A stretch of 64,000 nucleotides of DNA from an uncultured Clostridia bacterium (GTDB lineage Bacteria; Bacillota; Clostridia; TANB77; CAG-508), in NCBI GenBank assembly GCA_934168365.1, contig CAKPNJ010000001.1:124001-188000 (forward strand). The letters are read 5' to 3'. Shown here piece by piece: positions 58,330 through 64,000 of this stretch (its first letter is position 1; every line of letters begins with the position of its first letter). Below the pieces are notes generated by a model. The model made no database searches. It was given only the letters and a program-made list of their open reading frames with translations, and was not told where the DNA came from. Position numbers and translations under genes: made by a program.

Positions 58330-61041
58330 ATGAAAAAAATAGTTTTAATAGATGGAAATAGCATATTAAATAGAGCTTTTTATGGAATAATGGGTAATAA
58401 AATGCTAATGACTCCAGATGGAAAATATACAAATGCTGTATATGGCTTTTTAGCTATACTTTTTAAAGTACTAGAAGATATTGAACCAGAATATTTAATG
58501 GTAACATTTGACTTAAAAGCTCCAACAGCCAGACATAAGTTGTATGATGGCTACAAAGCTACAAGAAAAGGAATGCCAAATGAACTTGCAGAGCAAATGC
58601 CCATATTAAAAGACATTCTTAAATCAATGAATATTACAATTATTGAAAAAGAAGGTTATGAAGCAGATGATGTTCTAGGAACTATAGCTAAAAGAGCAGA
58701 AAAAGAAAGTTTTGATGTTACAATAGTCTCAGGAGATAGAGATACATTCCAACTTACTTCGAATGCAGTAAAAGTCCGTATTCCACATACAAAAATGGGA
58801 AAAACAGAAACTGATATCTTCGATGAAAACACCGTAATTGAAAAATATGGGGTAACACCAAAACAACTTATAGAAGTAAAAGGATTACAAGGAGACACCT
58901 CAGATAATATTCCGGGAGTACCAGGAATAGGAGAAAAAACAGCATTAGAATTAGTAAAGAAATATAAAACTATTGATGGGATATATGAAGCAATTGAAAA
59001 TGGAGAAGATGACTTAAAACCAAAAGCAAAAGAAAAATTATTGGAAAATAAAGAATTAGCAATACTTTCAAGAACACTTGGAACTATAAATCTAGAAGTC
59101 CCAATAGAAGAAGACTTAGAAGAATTTAAAATAAAAGAGTGGAACAGTGAAGAAGTTTTTACAAAATTTAAAGAGCTGAATTTTAACAGATTTATTGATA
59201 GATTTAATCTAAAATCAGCAGAAGGACCAAAACAAAATCTAGCAGAATTATTTGAAATAAAGACTTTAAACACAGAAAATGAAATAAAAGCATTGCTGGA
59301 AAAAATACAAAATCAATTAGTATTTATGCTAGGAACAGAACAGGTAGAGCACGAAAAACTAATAATAAAAAAGCAAATAAAATCAATATATATATATATT
59401 GATAATACTATTTATGAAATAAAATTTAATACTAATGAGGAATTTATCTCATATTTTAAAACAATATTTGAAAATGAGAATATACAAAAATACAGCTATC
59501 GCCTAAATGAGACATATGTATTATCAATGCAAAATGGGATATGTTTAAAAGGAATCAAATTTGACACTGAAATTGCTGCATATCTTTTAAATCCAAATAA
59601 TGGAAAATATAAGCTGGATGAATTAGCAAATCAATATTTAAACATTGATATATCAGAATACTTGGAGTCTGTTGGAGCAAAACAACAAAAAGAAACACAG
59701 ATGACGTTATTTTCACAAGATGAAGAAGATGTGGACATTGAAAAATATCAGAATGCTATATACATGTATACAGTTGCAAAATCAGCAAAAATAATGAACA
59801 AAAAACTAGAAGAGATAAACTCACTAGAATTATTTGAAAATATTGAAATGCCACTAATAAAGGTACTAGCTGAAATGCAATATGAAGGAATATATGTAGA
59901 CAAACAAGAATTAGTATCATTTGGAGATAAATTAAAAGAAGAAATAGAGGTAATAAAACAAGAAATATATAAACTAGCAGGAGAAGAATTTAATATAAAT
60001 TCAACACAACAGCTAGGAAACATATTATTTGAAAAATTAAAGTTACCAGTATATAAGAAAACTAAAAAAGGATATTCAACAGATGTTGACATATTAGAAA
60101 AGTTGAAACCAGAGCATCCGATTATTGAAAAAATACTAGAATATCGTGGATTTATGAAACTAAATTCAACATATATAGAAGGGCTAATAGTATATATAAA
60201 TGAATATACACATAAAATACATTCATATTTTCATCAAACAATTACAGCAACAGGAAGAATAAGTTCAACAGAACCAAACCTTCAAAATATTCCAACAAGA
60301 GCAGAACAAGGAAAACAAATAAAAAAGGCTTTCAAAGCACAAGAAGGTAACATATTTATAGATGCAGACTATTCTCAAATAGAATTAAGAATTTTAGCGC
60401 ATATTTCAAATGACACAAATATGAGAGAAGCATTTTTAAATGAAGAAGACATTCACAAACAAGTTGCATCAAAAGTATTTAATGTGCCTTTAGAAGAAGT
60501 AACAAAAGAACAAAGAACAGCTGCCAAAGCAGTAAACTTTGGAATTGTATATGGAATAAGTGGATTTGGACTAGCAGAGCAACTAGGCATAAGTCGTAAA
60601 AAAGCAGAGCAATATATAGAACAATATTTGGAAAAATACAAAGGTGTAAAAGAATTTATGGATAGAATAGTTGAAAAAGCTAAAGAACAAGGATATGTTG
60701 AAACACTATTCCATAGAAGAAGATACATACCAGAGCTATCTTCTAACAATTATATGGTAAGACAATTTGGTGCTAGAGCAGCAATGAATACACCAATACA
60801 AGGTACAGCAGCAGATATAATGAAAATTGCTATGATAGAAGTTAACAAAAGGTTAGAAGAAGAAAAGCTAAATGCAAAATTAATTTTACAAATTCATGAT
60901 GAGCTTTTAATAGAATGTAAAATAGAAGAAAAAGAAGAAGTAAAGAAGATATTAAAAGAAAGTATGGAAAATGCAGTTAAATTAAGTATTCCACTAGAAG
61001 TGGAAGTATCTGAGGCAAGTAATTGGTATGATGTAAAATAA
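58330..61041 (+). CDS. polA: DNA polymerase I, probably without proofreading activity
   Basis: This 903-residue enzyme has an N-terminal 5'-3' exonuclease (LIDGNSILNRAFYGI, YEADDVLGTIAKRAE, GLQGDTSDNIPGVPGIGEKT) and a central exonuclease-like domain where the metal-binding DxE of motif I is absent. The polymerase domain has DADYSQIELRILAHIS, KAVNFGIVYGISGFGLAEQ and QIHDELLIE. It fills gaps in repair and Okazaki processing. Loss of 3'-5' exonuclease residues is common in Firmicutes Pol I. Confidence 0.95.
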   Translation: MKKIVLIDGNSILNRAFYGIMGNKMLMTPDGKYTNAVYGFLAILFKVLEDIEPEYLMVTFDLKAPTARHKLYDGYKATRKGMPNELAEQMPILKDILKSMNITIIEKEGYEADDVLGTIAKRAEKESFDVTIVSGDRDTFQLTSNAVKVRIPHTKMGKTETDIFDENTVIEKYGVTPKQLIEVKGLQGDTSDNIPGVPGIGEKTALELVKKYKTIDGIYEAIENGEDDLKPKAKEKLLENKELAILSRTLGTINLEVPIEEDLEEFKIKEWNSEEVFTKFKELNFNRFIDRFNLKSAEGPKQNLAELFEIKTLNTENEIKALLEKIQNQLVFMLGTEQVEHEKLIIKKQIKSIYIYIDNTIYEIKFNTNEEFISYFKTIFENENIQKYSYRLNETYVLSMQNGICLKGIKFDTEIAAYLLNPNNGKYKLDELANQYLNIDISEYLESVGAKQQKETQMTLFSQDEEDVDIEKYQNAIYMYTVAKSAKIMNKKLEEINSLELFENIEMPLIKVLAEMQYEGIYVDKQELVSFGDKLKEEIEVIKQEIYKLAGEEFNINSTQQLGNILFEKLKLPVYKKTKKGYSTDVDILEKLKPEHPIIEKILEYRGFMKLNSTYIEGLIVYINEYTHKIHSYFHQTITATGRISSTEPNLQNIPTRAEQGKQIKKAFKAQEGNIFIDADYSQIELRILAHISNDTNMREAFLNEEDIHKQVASKVFNVPLEEVTKEQRTAAKAVNFGIVYGISGFGLAEQLGISRKKAEQYIEQYLEKYKGVKEFMDRIVEKAKEQGYVETLFHRRRYIPELSSNNYMVRQFGARAAMNTPIQGTAADIMKIAMIEVNKRLEEEKLNAKLILQIHDELLIECKIEEKEEVKKILKESMENAVKLSIPLEVEVSEASNWYDVK

Positions 61042-61069
61042 ACTACAAAAGAAAACAAAGGAGACAAAC

Positions 61070-61627
61070 TTGATTAAAAAAATAACACTAATAATATTAT
61101 TTATAGTTCTAATTGCGTTGGTATTTCAATGGGAAAATCTAAGCGAAATAATACAAAAACAAATATATCCAAAGAAATATGAACAATATGTAGACAAGTA
61201 TTCACAAGAGTGTGAAGTAGATAACTTATTGATATATTCAATAATTAAAGTTGAAAGTAACTTTAATGAAAAGGCAAACTCACATGCAGAGGCTATAGGG
61301 TTGATGCAACTTATGGAAAATACAGCAGTTGAAACATATGAACATATTGAAGCACAAACAATAAATGTAGAAGAATTATATCAACCAGAAATAAATATAA
61401 AAATTGGTACATACTATTTTGCTACATTACTAAACAAATATAACAATGTAGGTTTAGCATTAGCGGCATATAATGCAGGAATGGGCAGGGTAGATAAATG
61501 GATAAAAGAAGAAACAATAAAGCAGGATGGTTCAGACCTAGAAAATATACCATTCAAAGAAACTAATTTATATGTAAGAAAAGTATTAAATATTTATGAA
61601 AATTATAATAAGATATACAATAATTAA
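61070..61627 (+). CDS. Lytic transglycosylase, membrane anchored
   Basis: This 185-residue protein has one N-terminal membrane helix (ITLIILFIVLIALVFQW) and a Slt domain with the catalytic Glu in IKVESNFNEKANSHAEAIG, then LMQLMENTA and LALAAYNAGMG. It cleaves peptidoglycan glycan strands. It starts at TTG 61070 behind AAAGGAG. Confidence 0.9.
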   Translation: MIKKITLIILFIVLIALVFQWENLSEIIQKQIYPKKYEQYVDKYSQECEVDNLLIYSIIKVESNFNEKANSHAEAIGLMQLMENTAVETYEHIEAQTINVEELYQPEINIKIGTYYFATLLNKYNNVGLALAAYNAGMGRVDKWIKEETIKQDGSDLENIPFKETNLYVRKVLNIYENYNKIYNN

Positions 61628-61726
61628 AATATTTATAAGTATTTATAAAATGTATTGCAAAATTATAAAAAATATATTATTATAATGATATAAGCTAAAG
61701 AATAAATAAAAAAGAGGCACAAACAG

Positions 61727-61819
61727 ATGAAAAAGGAAAGTACTATAAGTAATGTATTAAAAGGTAAACAAGCTAAGAATTTAGCTTTATTAGTGATAAA
61801 TAAAATGCAGACTATATAA
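61727..61819 (+). CDS. Possible 30-residue leader peptide upstream of pilin-like gene 3
   Basis: ATG 61727, 9 bases after AGAGG, opens a frame of 30 codons (MKKESTISNVLKGKQAKNLA and on). Its end overlaps a strong hairpin (61803-61834). The rest of the 339-base gap 61628-61966 holds AT-rich sequence, this hairpin and a short GC-richer stretch (GGCTTCGCCAC), with no other gene. It may be a regulatory leader or chance. Confidence 0.25.
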   Translation: MKKESTISNVLKGKQAKNLALLVINKMQTI

Positions 61820-61834
61820 ATAGTCTGCATTTTG
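61803..61834 (+). terminator. Hairpin in the leader of pilin-like gene 3
   Basis: AAAATGCAGACTA and TAGTCTGCATTTT form a perfect 13-bp stem with T4 after it. Confidence 0.75.
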
Positions 61835-61966
61835 GGTGTTCAAAAAGGAGGGAAGGTAAAGGAATCCTATTTATAAATAAAAAAATGGCTTCGCCACATA
61901 CAAAGGTAAAGGAAAATTAACCTTGTTGTATAAGAAAAATGAAGATTTAAGGAGGAAAAAAGAAAA

Positions 61967-63290
61967 ATGAAGTTAACAAAACAAAGAGGTATAACTCTAA
62001 TAGCACTAGTAATAACAATAGTGGTATTATTGATATTAGCTGGTGTAACAGTAAATTCAATATTAGGTGATAATGGGTTATTTAAAAGAGCACAAGATGC
62101 TCAAAACAAAATGCATCAAGCAGAAGAAGATGATTTAACAGGATTAAGTAATGTAAATAAATATATAAGAGAACAGGCAGGAGAAATTGCAAAATTAAAA
62201 CCATATGAAGATGTGAAAAAAGCTGAAAATACAGGAACAGTAGAAGAAGATGCTAAATACAAAGATGATGAAAATAATATAGCTGTTATTCCAAAAGGAT
62301 ATAAAATATCTGAACAAAACGGTGAAAGAACAATTTCAACAGGATTAGTAATAAAAGACGAGTCAGGTAATGAATTTGTTTGGATACCAGTAGATGATAT
62401 AAGTGAGTATAAAAGAACAGCATGGAATGGTGAAAATGTAAAAGAAGCCCCTAAACCAGATGAAGAAAAGGAAAATGCATATTATTCTACAGAGGGTGGA
62501 GTATATACATTTTTAGGAAAACAAGAAGATGAAACAAAGATAGAAAGAGTTGCTGTTATAAAAGATAATATTACTACTGGTAATTTCTTTTTGGGACTAG
62601 ATGATGAAAAAAGTGTAGAAAAATATGGTGGTTTCTATATGGGAAGATATGAAGCAAGTTATGATGAAGCAAATGATAAAATAGAAACAAAACCAAATAA
62701 AACTCCATATACTAATATTGATATGTCAAAAGTAATATACAAGCAAGATACAGTAGATGATGGAAGTCTAATACTTAACTATAATGAACAATATAATAAT
62801 GCCAAAATAGTCAAATTAGCACTTCACCCAGCAAATGAAGGTGAAAATAGCACAAATGTAATAGATGATTCAAATTCTGGAACTACAGGTACTAAATATT
62901 TACGGAAATGTAGTAACAGCTGTTTCTAGTAGATGTTGGGATGCGATGATAAGATGGTTAAACAAGACAAATCCAGACGGAGCATATAATACAAAAGGAC
63001 AACAGGGAAGTATAATAAATACAGGTACTAATGATGAATATAAAGTAAATAACATATATGATATAGCAGGAAATGTTTCAGAATGTGTAGTTAATGAATT
63101 TTATGGAAAAGATATGGAATGTGTATACAGAGGAGCAGATAGCAGAACTATACCACTTTCAGCAAGTATGAGAGGTCATACAACAGACATTAAAGGTAGT
63201 AGAATGGGAACTAGACAAGTTTTGTTTATAAATGTAGAACAAGAAGAAGCATCGCTAAGTCAACGTCACGAACTTAATATTATACACTAA
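61967..63290 (+). CDS. Pilin-like protein 3 with FGE/C-type-lectin-like C-terminus, needing a +1 frameshift at CGG 62903
   Basis: The N-terminus QRGITLIALVITIVVLLIL is the same pilin-like helix as in the genes at 35335 and 36408. The middle has SGNEFVWIPVDDISEYKR and GGFYMGRYEASYDE, typical of formylglycine-generating-enzyme-like lectin folds. CGG at codon 313 leads to a stop seven codons later. Skipping its C gives TKYLGNVVTAVSSRCWDAMI and then NNIYDIAGNVSECVVNEF and SRMGTRQVLFI, completing the fold in a 440-residue protein. RBS AAGGAGG. Confidence 0.75.
62903..62906 (+). other. Candidate +1 frameshift site CGGA in pilin-like gene 3
   Basis: The zero-frame codons are TTA-CGG-AAA; the downstream frame continues with GGA-AAT-GTA. 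Removing the C joins the two halves of the lectin-like fold. Confidence 0.7.
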
Positions 63291-63323
63291 ATATAGCTAA
63301 TTTATAAAAATACAAATAAGTAA

Positions 63324-63352
63324 TTGACACTAACCTTAACAAGTGGTATCAT
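63324..63352 (+). promoter_or_regulatory. Sigma-A promoter of pyrG
   Basis: TTGACA (63324-63329) and TATCAT (63347-63352) are separated by 17 bp. Confidence 0.8.
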
Positions 63353-63361
63353 ATATCTATG

Positions 63362-64000
<639 letters not shown>

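Overview
The window is AT-rich Firmicutes DNA with Shine-Dalgarno-led genes and consensus sigma-A promoters. The gene set points to an anaerobic, endospore-forming member of the Clostridia, probably an uncultured gut lineage. Sporulation genes are spread throughout: spo0A, yyaC, a spoIVFA/spoIVFB pair, spoVM beside rpmB, spoVAC-spoVAD-spoVAE, ylbJ, a DacF-like carboxypeptidase and a possible coat protein.

Layout. 0-7.3 kb: the end of an unknown gene, spo0A, a type I toxin with its antisense RNA, a degenerate nrdD-like gene, small sporulation-linked genes, spoIVFA/B. 7.4-8.5 kb: rpsF-ssb-rpsR. 8.5-11.3 kb: patatin lipase, a secreted bactofilin-like membrane protein, nth. 11.3-13.3 kb: spoVM, rpmB and infC-rpmI-rplT behind an attenuating leader. 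13.3-22.5 kb: HD and NUDIX hydrolases, the spoVA operon with a dodecin, a GH18 enzyme, greA, deoD, an amino-acid-dehydrogenase-like gene. 22.6-31.7 kb: capA-like gene, rimO, a FolT-like ECF transporter, dut, carD, dnaG, sigA. 32-38 kb: tRNA-Met, ylbJ, carboxypeptidase, two tandem pilin-like genes with hypervariable ends, a VanW protein. 38-46 kb: teichoic-acid type cluster (ABC exporter, three CDP-glycerol transferases, tagD). 46-53.3 kb: tyrS, rpiA, a TagO/WecA-type transferase, ruvB, a glycosyltransferase, queH. 53.4-57.8 kb: an accessory island with a restriction-modification pair and two genes of foreign character. 57.8-64 kb: HAD phosphatase, polA, a lytic transglycosylase, a third pilin-like gene, and the start of pyrG.

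The strongest signal concerns the codon CGG. Four genes look broken by one extra base: spoIVFB, pilin-like gene 1, the tagO/wecA gene and pilin-like gene 3. In all four the zero-frame codon at the break is CGG, the next base is A, and skipping the C to read GGA (Gly) restores a full-length protein that fits its family or paralogue. I scanned the other native genes on both strands by eye and found no other in-frame CGG. The only other in-frame CGG codons are in two genes of the island (56064-56969 and 57161-57745). This suggests CGG is an unassigned or hungry codon, and that C-GGA acts as a +1 frameshift or quadruplet-decoding site.

Other notable points. The two tandem pilin-like genes end in GC-rich 152-base segments whose differences fit adenine-directed mutagenesis by a diversity-generating retroelement; no reverse transcriptase or template is visible here. 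Two 167/168-bp dispersed elements share a near-identical core but have different, perfectly self-complementary arms. The NrdD-like protein appears to lack both its catalytic cysteine and its glycyl-radical domain. infC appears to start at AUU. The ECF ATPase has Asn in place of the switch His.
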